Source: Marmoricola sp. URHB0036 (GTDB lineage Bacteria; Actinomycetota; Actinomycetes; Propionibacteriales; Nocardioidaceae). Taken from it: a stretch of DNA of 64,000 nucleotides. The notes beneath the pieces are model-generated. The model searched no databases. It saw only the letters and a list, made by a program, of their open reading frames with translations, and was not told where the DNA came from. The DNA lies in contig NZ_AUEP01000004.1 in NCBI RefSeq assembly GCF_000426045.1, positions 62,001 through 126,000 on the forward strand. The letters run 5' to 3'. Within the stretch, counting starts at the first letter, position 1, and each line of letters opens with the position of its first letter. Positions 8,728 through 16,819 of this stretch are shown here, in pieces. The translations under genes and the position numbers were made by a program.

Positions 8728-10590
8728 TCAGGAAACTTGATCAGACCCTGCGGTCAGCCAGAGCACGGCGTACGGCGGCAGGTGGAACGCCTCGGTGTAG
8801 CCGTCGGGTCGCTCTCCGGTGATCCGGTCGACCACCTGGCCGGGATCGAGTCCGACCTCGCGCAACGCCTGGTAGGGCAGCACCCGGTCGGTGTCGGTGA
8901 CGTTGTAGGCGCTGAGCATCGGGCCGAGCGGGTGGCGGCGTACGACGAGGAGCACGCCCGGATCCTGGGGGTCCATGACCTCGGCGGCGACCGACGCGTG
9001 CAGGTGCGGCAGCCGCTTGCGAGCCCGGACGAGCGCGCGCGTCGAGGCCCGGACACCGTGCACGTCATCGGGCGGCGGCCACGGCATCGCCGGGCGGTGG
9101 GCCCAGCGGTTGTCCTCGGCGTGCTCGGGGACCGACTGCCAGTCGGGGTCGTTGAGGAGGCCGAGCTCGTCGCCCATCCAGATCACCGGCAGGCCGCCGA
9201 ACCCCATCACCAGCGCGTGCGCGAGGTGGATGCGTCGTACGGCGAACGGGTCCCCCGCCTCGAGACCGGCCAACGAGGCCAGGCTTCCCGAGATGCGACG
9301 GTCGTGGGTCAACAGGTTCTCCTGGAAGACCAGTCCGCGCGCCCACGATCCGGGGAACTCGCCTGCGTAGAAGTCCGAGAGGAACCTCCGGTGGGCGTAG
9401 CCGCTCACCCCCACGGCGGCCGCGCTGTCGTCGTCGATGGCCCAGCCGATGTCGTCGTGGCAGCGCGCGTAGGTGATCCAGGCCGTGGTGCTCGGCGGGG
9501 TGGCGAGCTGCTGGAGCGAGTACGCCGCCAGCCCGGCGTCGCGACTGGCCAGCATCGACCAGATCTGCACCATCAGGCTGTTGTGGTAGGCCAGGTCGCT
9601 GACCTTGCCGTGGTGCTCGCCCTGCCCGAGGTAGGCCAGCAGGTCCTGCGGGCCGACGATCGCCTCCGCCTTGAACAGCGTCGCCGGAGCCGCTATCCGG
9701 GTGACCGTGCGGAGGGCCTGCGTGAGGGCGTGCACCTCGGGCTGGTTCTGGCAGCTGGTGCCCATCCGCTTCCAGATGAAGGCGATCGCGTCGAGCCGGA
9801 GCACCTCGACGCCGTGGTTGGCGAGGTCGAGGATGATCTCGGCGTACTCGCAGAGCACGTCGGGGTTCGACCAGTCGACGTCCCACTGGTAGTCGTTGAA
9901 CGTCGTCCAGACCCAGCCGTCCAGCTCGTCGTCCCACGTGAAGTTGCCCGGCGCGAAGTCGGGGAACACCTCGGGCAGCGTGCGTTCGTACTCGTCGGGG
10001 ATGCTGCGGTCGTCGTACACGTGGAAGTAGGCGCGGTGGCGCGGGTCGCCCTGCCGTGCCCGCTCGGCCCAGGCGTGCTCGCGGGCGACGTGGTTGAGGA
10101 CCAGGTCGAGGCACAGACTGATGTCGTGCTCACGCAGCACCTCGGTCAGGTGCCGCAGGTCGTCCATGGTGCCGAGGTCGGGCCGCACGCTGTCGTAGTC
10201 CTGGACCGCGTAGCCGCCGTCGTTCGGCGGCTGGCGCGGGGTGAGCAGCGGCATCAGGTGCAGGTAGGTGACGCCGAGGTCGGCGAGGTACGGCACCCGC
10301 TCCGCCACACCGGCCAACGTCTCGCCGAAGCGGTCGGCGTACGCCGCGTAGCCGACCATCTGCTCGCGCTGGAACCAGTCCGGGGCCAGGGACCGCTTCA
10401 GGTCGAGCGCGTGCAGCTCCTCGGGCCGAGCCACGAAGGCCCGAGCCGCGATGTCGACCAGCCGGTCGAGCACGGCCTCGTGGTCGTCGAAGAGCGGCGC
10501 GAGAGCGGCCCCCAGGTCAGGCCGCCACCGCTCCAGCCGGGCCTCGAACAGCTCCCGACGGTGAGCGGGCTGGTCGGCGAGGGTCGACAT
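8728..10590 (-). CDS. amylosucrase-like GH13 alpha-glucosyltransferase
   Basis: A 620-residue (beta/alpha)8 GH13 enzyme close in layout to amylosucrase (GH13_4), with the helical N-terminal domain about residues 1-85 and [18 protein letters not shown]. Catalytic residues are visible: the nucleophile Asp in [11 protein letters not shown], the acid/base Glu in LFKAEAIVG and the transition-state Asp in [10 protein letters not shown], with substrate motifs LDLVLNHVA and LPVIWMGDE. The length matches amylosucrases (about 630). It would transfer glucose from sucrose to glucan or other acceptors, or hydrolyse sucrose. No signal peptide is seen, so it acts in the cytoplasm. No trehalose or glycogen genes flank it. 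Confidence 0.85.
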   Translation of the reverse strand: MSTLADQPAHRRELFEARLERWRPDLGAALAPLFDDHEAVLDRLVDIAARAFVARPEELHALDLKRSLAPDWFQREQMVGYAAYADRFGETLAGVAERVPYLADLGVTYLHLMPLLTPRQPPNDGGYAVQDYDSVRPDLGTMDDLRHLTEVLREHDISLCLDLVLNHVAREHAWAERARQGDPRHRAYFHVYDDRSIPDEYERTLPEVFPDFAPGNFTWDDELDGWVWTTFNDYQWDVDWSNPDVLCEYAEIILDLANHGVEVLRLDAIAFIWKRMGTSCQNQPEVHALTQALRTVTRIAAPATLFKAEAIVGPQDLLAYLGQGEHHGKVSDLAYHNSLMVQIWSMLASRDAGLAAYSLQQLATPPSTTAWITYARCHDDIGWAIDDDSAAAVGVSGYAHRRFLSDFYAGEFPGSWARGLVFQENLLTHDRRISGSLASLAGLEAGDPFAVRRIHLAHALVMGFGGLPVIWMGDELGLLNDPDWQSVPEHAEDNRWAHRPAMPWPPPDDVHGVRASTRALVRARKRLPHLHASVAAEVMDPQDPGVLLVVRRHPLGPMLSAYNVTDTDRVLPYQALREVGLDPGQVVDRITGERPDGYTEAFHLPPYAVLWLTAGSDQVS

Positions 10591-10640
10591 GTGCCCACCC
10601 TGCCAGCCAGCCCGGCTCGTCGTGCTCCACCCGACAGGTG

Positions 10641-11081
10641 TCAGTCGTCGGAACCGTGCCCGCCCGAGCCGTGGTCGTCACCACCGTGGTGGGCGCCGCG
10701 GTGCCTGCCGTGGTCGTCGTTGGCGTCGTGGTTGGGGCCGTCGTCGCTGCCGCGGGCGCGGCGTCCGCCGTGGTCGTCGTTGGCGTCGTGGTTCGGGCCG
10801 TCGTCGCTGCCGCGGGCGCGGCGCTGACCGCGGTCGTCGTTGGCATCGTGGTTCGGGCGATCGTCAGCGCCTCGACCGCCGTGCCGACGGCCGTGGTCGT
10901 CGTTCGCGTCGTGCGTGCGCGTCGCCGACGGCCGTGCGGTCGGCGCGGCCGGGGCGGCGGAGCTGTGCTGGGCCGCCGGGACCGGGACGGACTGGGAGGA
11001 CGACGGGTTGCCGACGAGTCCCGCGACGGCGGGTACGACGGCAACGGCGGCGCCTGCGGCGAACAGCTTGATGAGCTTCAT
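10641..11081 (-). CDS. secreted His/Asp/Arg-rich 20-residue repeat protein
   Basis: A 146-residue protein with a signal peptide ([22 protein letters not shown]), an Ala/Pro/Ser linker, then about four 20-residue repeats with core NHDANDDHG at residues 57-124 and a His/Gly/Asp tail. ATG 11081 is fixed by GGAGG upstream. DxNDD-type acidic repeats mixed with His suggest divalent metal binding outside the cell, but I recognise no family. The repeated DNA makes the opposite strand open as well; those frames are composition artefacts. Repeat count may vary between strains. Confidence 0.65.
   Translation of the reverse strand: MKLIKLFAAGAAVAVVPAVAGLVGNPSSSQSVPVPAAQHSSAAPAAPTARPSATRTHDANDDHGRRHGGRGADDRPNHDANDDRGQRRARGSDDGPNHDANDDHGGRRARGSDDGPNHDANDDHGRHRGAHHGGDDHGSGGHGSDD
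10711..10915. repeat. 60-bp tandem repeat, about 3.4 units
   Basis: Units begin at 10711, 10771 and 10831 with an exact 60-base period; a fourth, shortened unit starts at 10894 after a 3-base insertion. The first two copies are nearly identical. The period is a multiple of three and encodes the 20-residue repeat of the secreted protein on the minus strand. Confidence 0.85.
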
Positions 11082-11154
11082 GGGATTCCTCCGACGTTGA
11101 TGGGTTGGCCTCTTCTGGCCGTGCACCCACAGTCGCCGTCCCGCGGTTCCATCC

Positions 11155-11170
11155 ACCATCGGGCGATGGT
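11155..11170. terminator. inverted repeat after membrane-protein gene
   Basis: ACCATCGGGCGATGGT has 7-bp perfect arms with GG between. It lies 12 bases downstream of the minus-strand gene that ends at 11182 and could terminate it, although no T-run follows. It is also upstream of the repeat-protein gene, so a regulatory role is possible. Confidence 0.35.
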
Positions 11171-11181
11171 TGTAGTACCTG

Positions 11182-12072
11182 CTAGGCCGCGTCGCGGTCC
11201 TGGTCGGGGATCTCCAGCTTCATGCTGAGGGTCACCGCCTTGACCGAGGACAGACCAGCGGCGTACAGGATGGCGCCGACGGTGAGCAGGACGTAGCCGA
11301 GCACGTCGAACTGCCCGCGCCGGGCATCAAGGAGCAGCCCCCCGAGGCGTGCCACCACGAAGCCGGGCGTCATGGCGACGGCTGCCAGGGCCCAGCCCGT
11401 CACCCACCGCTGCACGGTCTCGACCGGACCGAACCGGTGTCGCGTGAAGCCGATGACCCAGGCCGGCATCACCACGAGGGAGGAGAGCATGATCCCGTAC
11501 ATCGCCCACACGGCTCCGGCGTAGACCCACACCGAGTCCAGGCGCGGGATGAACGCTAACCCGGCGCAGACCCCGCTGCCCACCACCAGCCCGGCCACGA
11601 GCAGGCGCCACCGGTGCGGCCAGGTGTGCTGGATGGCTGGTCGGAGGTGCGGATGCCGCTGCGTGATCGCGAACCCGAACACGCAGTTGCACCACAGCGC
11701 GGCCACGGCCCACACCCACGCGAGGCCCAAGGTCAGCAGCACCTCCTCGGCCGTGACGTGCTGCAGGGGTGGCGCCCGGAGACCCTCGCGGCGCAGGTCC
11801 CACATGGTCACCCACACCCAGGTGGCCGGGACGAGCTCGACCAGCAGCAGTCGCCAGTTGGTGAGCAACAGCTTGATGCCGCGTACGACGAGGACCAGCA
11901 TGCCGGCCACCCAGGCGACGGGGGCGAGGTAGCGCCGTGACGAGCCCAGCCGTTTGGCCGTGGCCTCGATCTGCTCGGGATCGGCGTCGGCGACGGCGCC
12001 GACCGCCTCGACCAGGCGGGCGACACCGCTGCGCACCCGCGCGACCAGCCGGTCGCGGCGCCGCTCCGTCAT
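11182..12072 (-). CDS. multi-spanning membrane protein of unknown function
   Basis: A 296-residue protein with a basic soluble N-terminus (about 45 residues) and six or seven hydrophobic segments, including VAWVAGMLVLVVRGI, LGLAWVWAVAALWCN and YVLLTVGAILYAAGL. I do not recognise the family. No catalytic motif stands out. It is transcribed alone, divergent from the GNAT gene. Confidence 0.7.
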   Translation of the reverse strand: MTERRRDRLVARVRSGVARLVEAVGAVADADPEQIEATAKRLGSSRRYLAPVAWVAGMLVLVVRGIKLLLTNWRLLLVELVPATWVWVTMWDLRREGLRAPPLQHVTAEEVLLTLGLAWVWAVAALWCNCVFGFAITQRHPHLRPAIQHTWPHRWRLLVAGLVVGSGVCAGLAFIPRLDSVWVYAGAVWAMYGIMLSSLVVMPAWVIGFTRHRFGPVETVQRWVTGWALAAVAMTPGFVVARLGGLLLDARRGQFDVLGYVLLTVGAILYAAGLSSVKAVTLSMKLEIPDQDRDAA

Positions 12073-12169
12073 CGCGGCGCGCTTCCGGGGCTCGGCATGC
12101 CGATCACGCTAACGGCGTACGACGCCGCCTGGACTCACACGGAACGGGCGGCGGTGGGACTCTTTCCCG

Positions 12170-12625
12170 ATGGAGGTCAGGAAACCACGCGAGGACGAGA
12201 CCGACGTCGTCCGAGCGATCGTCGAAGAGGCCTATTCGCCCTACATCGCGCGAATCGGCCGTCGTCCCGCTCCCATGGACGACGACTACGCCGCCAGGAT
12301 CCGGGACCGTCGCGTGGACGTCGTCGAGGACGCCGGCGAGCTCGTCGGGCTGGTCGTGCTGGTCGACGAGGGAGACGGCCTGCTCGTGGAGAACCTCGCC
12401 GTCCGGCCCGTCGCCCAGGGCCGGGGAGTGGGCCGCGCCTTGCTCGAGCATGCCGACAGGACCGCCGCACGGCTCGGCCGGGACGAGCTCAGGCTGTACA
12501 CCAACAGCGCCATGACCGAGAACATCGAGCTCTACGCGCGACTCGGCTGGCGCGAGACCGGTCGCCGTACCGAGGGCGGCTTCCAGAGGGTGTTCTTCGC
12601 CAAGCCCACCCCCGCGACGGCCTGA
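12170..12625 (+). CDS. GNAT-family N-acetyltransferase
   Basis: A 151-residue acetyl-CoA-dependent transferase. The coenzyme-binding motif A is clear (VENLAVRPVAQGRGVGRALL, residues about 78-97), and motif B (TNSAMTENIELYARLGWRE) follows. The N-terminal strand and helix (VRKPREDETDVVRAIVEEAY) are typical of single-domain GNATs. The substrate is unknown; small-molecule amines are common for this class. It converges with the VOC gene, with a nested hairpin between the two stop codons. Confidence 0.9.
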   Translation: MEVRKPREDETDVVRAIVEEAYSPYIARIGRRPAPMDDDYAARIRDRRVDVVEDAGELVGLVVLVDEGDGLLVENLAVRPVAQGRGVGRALLEHADRTAARLGRDELRLYTNSAMTENIELYARLGWRETGRRTEGGFQRVFFAKPTPATA

Positions 12626-12658
12626 AACGCGACACGATCGCGGACGACGCCTCAGGCC
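12619..12658. terminator. nested hairpin between convergent genes
   Basis: GGCCTGA (12619-12625) pairs exactly with TCAGGCC (12652-12658) and encloses a second perfect hairpin, CGCGA/TCGCG at 12628-12642. The outer arms contain the stop codons of both convergent genes. This is a good candidate for a bidirectional terminator, though without a T-run. Confidence 0.5.
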
Positions 12659-13035
12659 ACACAGAACTCGTTGCCCTCGGGGTCGAGCATCACGACATGA
12701 CCGAGGTGGTCGTCGTAGAGCTCCTCGCGGACGGCTGCGGCACCTTGCTCGACGAGGTCGATCACCTTGGCCCGGATCAGCAGCTCGCGTTCGGCCATCT
12801 CCCACGGCGGCTCACCGGCCACCCGGAGGTCGATGTGCATCCGGTTCTTGGCGGTCTTGCCCTCGGGCACGCGCAGGAAGCCGATCGCGGGACCGCGCCC
12901 CTCCGGGTCGACGATGGAGGCACCGTCGGGGTCGTCGTACCCGGGCTCGGCGACGTAGCCGAGGGCCTCGGCCCAGAACGCCGCGAGCGCGTGCGGGTCG
13001 GCGGCATCACAGCCGAGCGTCCAGTGCGTGGCCAC
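12652..13035 (-). CDS. VOC-family (glyoxalase/bleomycin-resistance-like) protein
   Basis: A 127-residue protein with two beta-alpha-beta-beta-beta modules of the vicinal-oxygen-chelate fold: DPHALAAFWAEALGY near the start, RMHIDLRV in the middle and LGHVVMLDPEGNEFCVA at the end. His67 region, Glu and similar residues could ligate a metal, but this actinobacterial subgroup (DUF1801/glyoxalase-like) has no known substrate. It stands alone between a terminator-like hairpin and the SDR genes. Confidence 0.85.
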   Translation of the reverse strand: MATHWTLGCDAADPHALAAFWAEALGYVAEPGYDDPDGASIVDPEGRGPAIGFLRVPEGKTAKNRMHIDLRVAGEPPWEMAERELLIRAKVIDLVEQGAAAVREELYDDHLGHVVMLDPEGNEFCVA

Positions 13036-13071
13036 GAGCCCACGCTAGCGGCGTCGAGCCCCGGTCCGCCG

Positions 13072-13824
13072 CTACATGTGCCGCCCGCCGGTGACCTCCA
13101 GCACGGTGCCGGTCATGTAGCTCGACATCTTCGAGGCGAGGAAGGTGACCACCGAGGCGACCTCCGCCGGTTCGCCGAAGCGCTCCATCGGGATCTCCTC
13201 GAGGCGCTTGCGCCAGATGTCCTCGCGCATGCCCTCGGTCATCGGGGTCCGGATCAGGCCAGGCTGCACCGCGTTGACCCGCACCCCGCTCCGGGCCAGC
13301 TCCTTGGCCGAGGCCTTGGTCAGGCCGACGATGCCGGCCTTAGCCGCGCTGTAGTTGGTCTGGCCGATGTTGCCGACCTTGCCCGAGATCGACGACATGT
13401 TCACGATGGCCCCGCTCCCCTGCTCACGCATCACGGCCCCGGCCGCGCGGGTGCCGAGCCACGAGCCGTGGACGTGGGTCAGCAGCACGGCGAGGAAGTC
13501 GTCGGAGGAGAGGTTGCGCATCGTCGCGTCCCGGAGGACGCCGGCGTTGTTGACCCACACGTCGAGCCGGCCGTACGCCGAGACGGCAGCGTCGGCCAGC
13601 GCCTGGACGTCGTCCTCCGACGTGACGTCGCAGCGCACGGCACGGGCGCAGTCGGCTCCTCCGCGCGCGACCAGCTGCTCCGCGGCAGCCGTCGCCGTCT
13701 CGGCGTTGACGTCGCCGAGCACGACGCGTGCTCCTTCGTCGACGAACCTCTCGGCGATGGCCAACCCCAGGCCCTGGGCGCCACCGGTCACGACAGCGAC
13801 CTGTCCCTGCAGCAACAGCTCCAC
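13072..13824 (-). CDS. SDR-family oxidoreductase (FabG-like)
   Basis: A 250-residue classical short-chain dehydrogenase. The cofactor motif is TGGAQGLG (residues 14-21), followed by the NAG motif (VNNAGVLRD) and the catalytic Ser/Tyr/Lys set in [20 protein letters not shown]. An acidic residue after strand 2 (LGDVNAE) points to NAD(H). The start is GTG 13824, fixed by GGAGGAG. It is the last gene of the BVMO operon (18453 to 13072) and would serve as a hydroxyacyl-CoA or alcohol dehydrogenase there. Confidence 0.9.
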   Translation of the reverse strand: MELLLQGQVAVVTGGAQGLGLAIAERFVDEGARVVLGDVNAETATAAAEQLVARGGADCARAVRCDVTSEDDVQALADAAVSAYGRLDVWVNNAGVLRDATMRNLSSDDFLAVLLTHVHGSWLGTRAAGAVMREQGSGAIVNMSSISGKVGNIGQTNYSAAKAGIVGLTKASAKELARSGVRVNAVQPGLIRTPMTEGMREDIWRKRLEEIPMERFGEPAEVASVVTFLASKMSSYMTGTVLEVTGGRHM

Positions 13825-13842
13825 GTCTCCTCCTCGATGCGG

Positions 13843-14592
13843 CTAGGGCACGAAGCCTGCCGTGCCGGCCCGGGTCATCACGAGCTGTGGCACGACCGTC
13901 CGGGCGCTCAGGTCGACCAGGCCCTCGACCACACGCACCACATCCTCCACCGGGATCATCTGGTCACCGGGGATGCGGTCGCGGATCCACTCCGACATCT
14001 CGGTCTCGACATAGCCGGGCGAGATCGCGGTCCCGGAGACACCGTGTCCTGACTCCTCGGCGTTGAGTGCCGCGACCAACGAGATCAGGGCCGCCTTGCT
14101 CGCCCCGTAGGCCGCGAGCCCCGGCTCGGCGTACACCCCGGCGATGGAGGCGAGGGCCACGACGCGAGCACCGCGAGCGGGATCTCGCTCGGCCGCGACG
14201 CGGAGCATGGGCAGGCACGCCTGGAGCAGCGCGAACGGGGCACGGAGGTTGACGGCCACGGTCTTGTCGAGGCGGTCGAGCCGGTAGTCGCCGATGGTCC
14301 CCGCCGTACCCACGCCGGCATTGAGGACCAGGCAGTCGAGCGAGCCGAACGCGTCGCGGTGCGCGGCCTCGATGCGACCCGGCCACTCGGTGTCGGCCAG
14401 GTCACCGGGGCACTCGAGGACTCGAGGCGCGCCGATCAGGCGCAGCTCGTCCGCTACCGTCTCCAGCCGACTGACGTCACGGGCGGCGATCGAGAGGCCA
14501 TGACCACGGGCCGCCAGCATCCGGGCGATGCCCAGGCCGATGCCGCGGGTCGCACCGGTGACCAGGGCGGAGCGGACGCCCGGTTCAGACAT
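13843..14592 (-). CDS. SDR-family oxidoreductase
   Basis: A 249-residue classical SDR with TGATRGIGLGIA (cofactor loop), LNAGVGTAG, and the catalytic Ser and YGASK set (ALASIAGVYAEPGLAAYGASK, written here in parts: VVALASIAGVY then YGASK). The basic residue pattern after strand 2 (SIAARDVSR) favours NADPH. ATG 14592 overlaps the stop of the kinase-like gene by 8 bases, so it is coupled to it. In the BVMO operon it may reduce or oxidise a ketone or 3-hydroxyacyl intermediate. Confidence 0.88.
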   Translation of the reverse strand: MSEPGVRSALVTGATRGIGLGIARMLAARGHGLSIAARDVSRLETVADELRLIGAPRVLECPGDLADTEWPGRIEAAHRDAFGSLDCLVLNAGVGTAGTIGDYRLDRLDKTVAVNLRAPFALLQACLPMLRVAAERDPARGARVVALASIAGVYAEPGLAAYGASKAALISLVAALNAEESGHGVSGTAISPGYVETEMSEWIRDRIPGDQMIPVEDVVRVVEGLVDLSARTVVPQLVMTRAGTAGFVP

Positions 14593-15607
14593 GGCTGGAG
14601 AGCACCTCCAGGCCGGCCTCCAGGAACGCCGTGATGCTCGCGCGGAGCTCGGCGTCGTCGCTGGGACGGTCGTCGCCGCCGACCCGCTGCCGGTGGGCGA
14701 TGCCTTCGGCGATCGCAGCGAGCTTGTAGTAGGCCAGGCCGAGGTGGAAGACCCAGTCGAGCGCGCTGGTCCCGGTCGCCTCCTCGTAGCGCGACCGCAG
14801 CTCGTCGGCGTCGGCGAGGTTCTCGTCGGTCCATGCCGACTCCAGCCCGAGGACTCCGTCGAGCGCCGGGTGCCGGTACGCCGCCATCACCGCGACGTCC
14901 GCGACTGGGTCGCCCAACGTGGACAGCTCCCAGTCGACGACCGCCAGCACCCGGCCCGGGTCGGCGTGGTCGAGCAGCACGTTGTCGATGCGGTAGTCGC
15001 CGTGCACCAGGGCCACCCCGGTCTGTCGCGGCAGCCGCCCTTCCAGCTGCCGCTGCAGCCGCGCCTCCAGCGGATGGGCCGACCCCATCTCCCGCCACTG
15101 CGCCGACCAGCGGTGCAGCTGGCGTACCGAGTAGCCGTCGCGGCGGGCGAACCCACCCAGCCCCACCCCGTCCACGTCCGTGGAGTGCAGCCGGGCCAGG
15201 GTCTGCACCAGGGCGTCGACGCAGGCGTCCAGCTCGGCGTACGACCAGTCCGCCGTGTCCGCCCGACTGCGGGCCACCCGCCCGTCGACCCAGGCGAACA
15301 CCGCGAGCGGCACCCCCCAGGTGCGGCCGTCGGCGTCGTACGCCACCGGCCGCGCGACCGGCACCGACGACCCCGCGAGGGCCTGGCACACGCGGTACTC
15401 GCGGCCGACGTCGTGCGCCGACGTGGTGCGACCGACCGCGGGCGGACGGCGTACGGCCCAGGCCGAGGAGCCGTCGTCACCGACCCGGTAGGTCAGGTTG
15501 GACCTGCCGCCGGTGACGAGGGTGGCCTCGAGCGGACCGTGCACCTGCTCCCCCGCGGCGACCAGCAGCTCGGCGAGGTCGACCAGCTCACCCTGCGTGA
15601 GCTCCAC
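14585..15607 (-). CDS. APH-fold kinase, ACAD10/LvaA type
   Basis: A 340-residue protein kinase-like phosphotransferase. The nucleotide loop is near residues 30-45, the catalytic HGDYRIDN is at 202-209, and the metal-binding DWELSTLGDP at 225-234. This family is adjacent or fused to acyl-CoA dehydrogenases in ACAD10/11 and in the Pseudomonas levulinate pathway (LvaA), where it phosphorylates the hydroxyl of 4-hydroxyacyl-CoA. Here it directly follows an ACAD gene of the matching type (stop and start 7 bases apart). So phosphorylation of a hydroxyacyl-CoA is a better guess than antibiotic resistance. It starts at GTG 15607. Confidence 0.87.
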   Translation of the reverse strand: MELTQGELVDLAELLVAAGEQVHGPLEATLVTGGRSNLTYRVGDDGSSAWAVRRPPAVGRTTSAHDVGREYRVCQALAGSSVPVARPVAYDADGRTWGVPLAVFAWVDGRVARSRADTADWSYAELDACVDALVQTLARLHSTDVDGVGLGGFARRDGYSVRQLHRWSAQWREMGSAHPLEARLQRQLEGRLPRQTGVALVHGDYRIDNVLLDHADPGRVLAVVDWELSTLGDPVADVAVMAAYRHPALDGVLGLESAWTDENLADADELRSRYEEATGTSALDWVFHLGLAYYKLAAIAEGIAHRQRVGGDDRPSDDAELRASITAFLEAGLEVLSSHV

Positions 15608-15613
15608 TACGGC

Positions 15614-16819
15614 TCACCCACCCATCGGCGCGGCCGCGGCCCGGCGTACGGCGCGCCGCGCGATGGACCACCGGTGCACCTCGGACGGACCGTCGTAGAT
15701 CCGGAACGGGCGCACCTCGCGCAGCAGCCGGGCCACCGGCAGGTCCTCGCTGACCCCGAGACCTCCACACAGCTGGGCCGACCGGTCGACGATGCGCCCG
15801 ATCGCCTCGGCCCCGAAGGTCTTGGCGATCGACGAGGACATCGAGGCACGCTCGCCGCGGTCCAGCTCCCAGCACGCCTGCATCAGCAGGGCCCGGGTGG
15901 CGGCGATGTCGATCTCGTTGTCGGCGACGAGCTGCTGGGCCATGCCGAGGTCGCCGAGGCTGCTGCCGAACGCGCGCCGCGACGCGACGTGCTCCAGTGC
16001 GACCTCGTGGGCTCGTCGGGCCGCACCGAGCCAGCGCATCACGTGGGTCATCCGGGCCGGGCCCAGCCGGACCTGGGCGTAGCGGAAGCCCTCGTCGACC
16101 TCGCCGAGCACACCGTCGTCGGGGACGAAGACCTCCGACAGGGAGACCTCGCAGTGCCCACCGAGCATCGACCGGTCCAGGGTGCGCAGGTGCCGACCCA
16201 CCACGAGACCGGGGCTGTCCGCGGGGACGAGGAACATCGTGGCCCCGCCGGCGTCACCGGGAGCACCGCTCGTCCGGGCCATCACGATCATGAAGCCGGC
16301 CCCGTCGGCACCCGTGATGAACCACTTGTGGCCGCTCACGCTCCAGCCGCCCGGCACGCGTACGGCACTGGTCGTGAGGGCGGCGGGATCGGAGCCCGCC
16401 CCCGGAGCCGGCTCGGTCATCGCGAAGGCCGAGCGCGTCTCGCCCAGGACGAGCGGACGGAGGAACTCCTCCTTCTGCACCTCGGTCGCGACATGGGCCA
16501 GGAGGTGCACGTTGCCCTCGTCCGGCGCCGCGACGTTGATCGCCAGCGGACCGAAGAGCGAGTGGCCGGCCGCCTCGAAGACCGGAGCCCGGTCGACCAT
16601 GCCCAGTCCCTGGCCGCCGTACTCCACGGGAGCGTGCGGCGCGAGCAGACCGGCCGTCCGAGCGGACTGCTGGAGCTCGATGCGGAGGCCCTCGCCACCG
16701 GCGGCGCCGAGGTCACCTCCGAACTCGTCCTCCACCGGCAGGACGACCTCGCGCACCCACGCCGCTGTCCTCTCCGCCAGTGAGACGACCTCGGGTGGGT
16801 GCGCCAGGTCGAAGGTCAC
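15614..16819 (-). CDS. acyl-CoA dehydrogenase, ACAD10/11 type
   Basis: A 401-residue FAD-dependent acyl-CoA dehydrogenase: N-terminal helical domain, FAMTEPAPGAGSDPA and WFITGADGA (flavin and substrate strands), and a C-terminal domain ending RIYDGPSEVH. Where ordinary acyl-CoA dehydrogenases have the catalytic Glu in YEG, this one has Asp376 (YDGPSEVH), the pattern of the ACAD10/11 group. Members of that group remove a phosphate from 4-phosphoacyl-CoA to give an enoyl-CoA in concert with an APH-fold kinase, which is the next gene. The start is GTG 16819, overlapping the BVMO stop (GTGA). Confidence 0.88.
   Translation of the reverse strand: MTFDLAHPPEVVSLAERTAAWVREVVLPVEDEFGGDLGAAGGEGLRIELQQSARTAGLLAPHAPVEYGGQGLGMVDRAPVFEAAGHSLFGPLAINVAAPDEGNVHLLAHVATEVQKEEFLRPLVLGETRSAFAMTEPAPGAGSDPAALTTSAVRVPGGWSVSGHKWFITGADGAGFMIVMARTSGAPGDAGGATMFLVPADSPGLVVGRHLRTLDRSMLGGHCEVSLSEVFVPDDGVLGEVDEGFRYAQVRLGPARMTHVMRWLGAARRAHEVALEHVASRRAFGSSLGDLGMAQQLVADNEIDIAATRALLMQACWELDRGERASMSSSIAKTFGAEAIGRIVDRSAQLCGGLGVSEDLPVARLLREVRPFRIYDGPSEVHRWSIARRAVRRAAAAPMGG

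Noticed and set aside
10711-10915. Regular 60-bp repeats that could suggest a CRISPR array.
   Set aside because: No unique spacers separate the units; they are contiguous, in frame and encode a peptide repeat.
10638-11228. Val-rich open frame on the plus strand across the repeat gene.
   Set aside because: It is the complement of Asp/His codons; there is no ribosome site or signal sequence.
14585-15607. An aminoglycoside-resistance kinase.
   Set aside because: It has the APH fold, but its coupling to an ACAD10/11-type gene fits acyl-CoA metabolism better.
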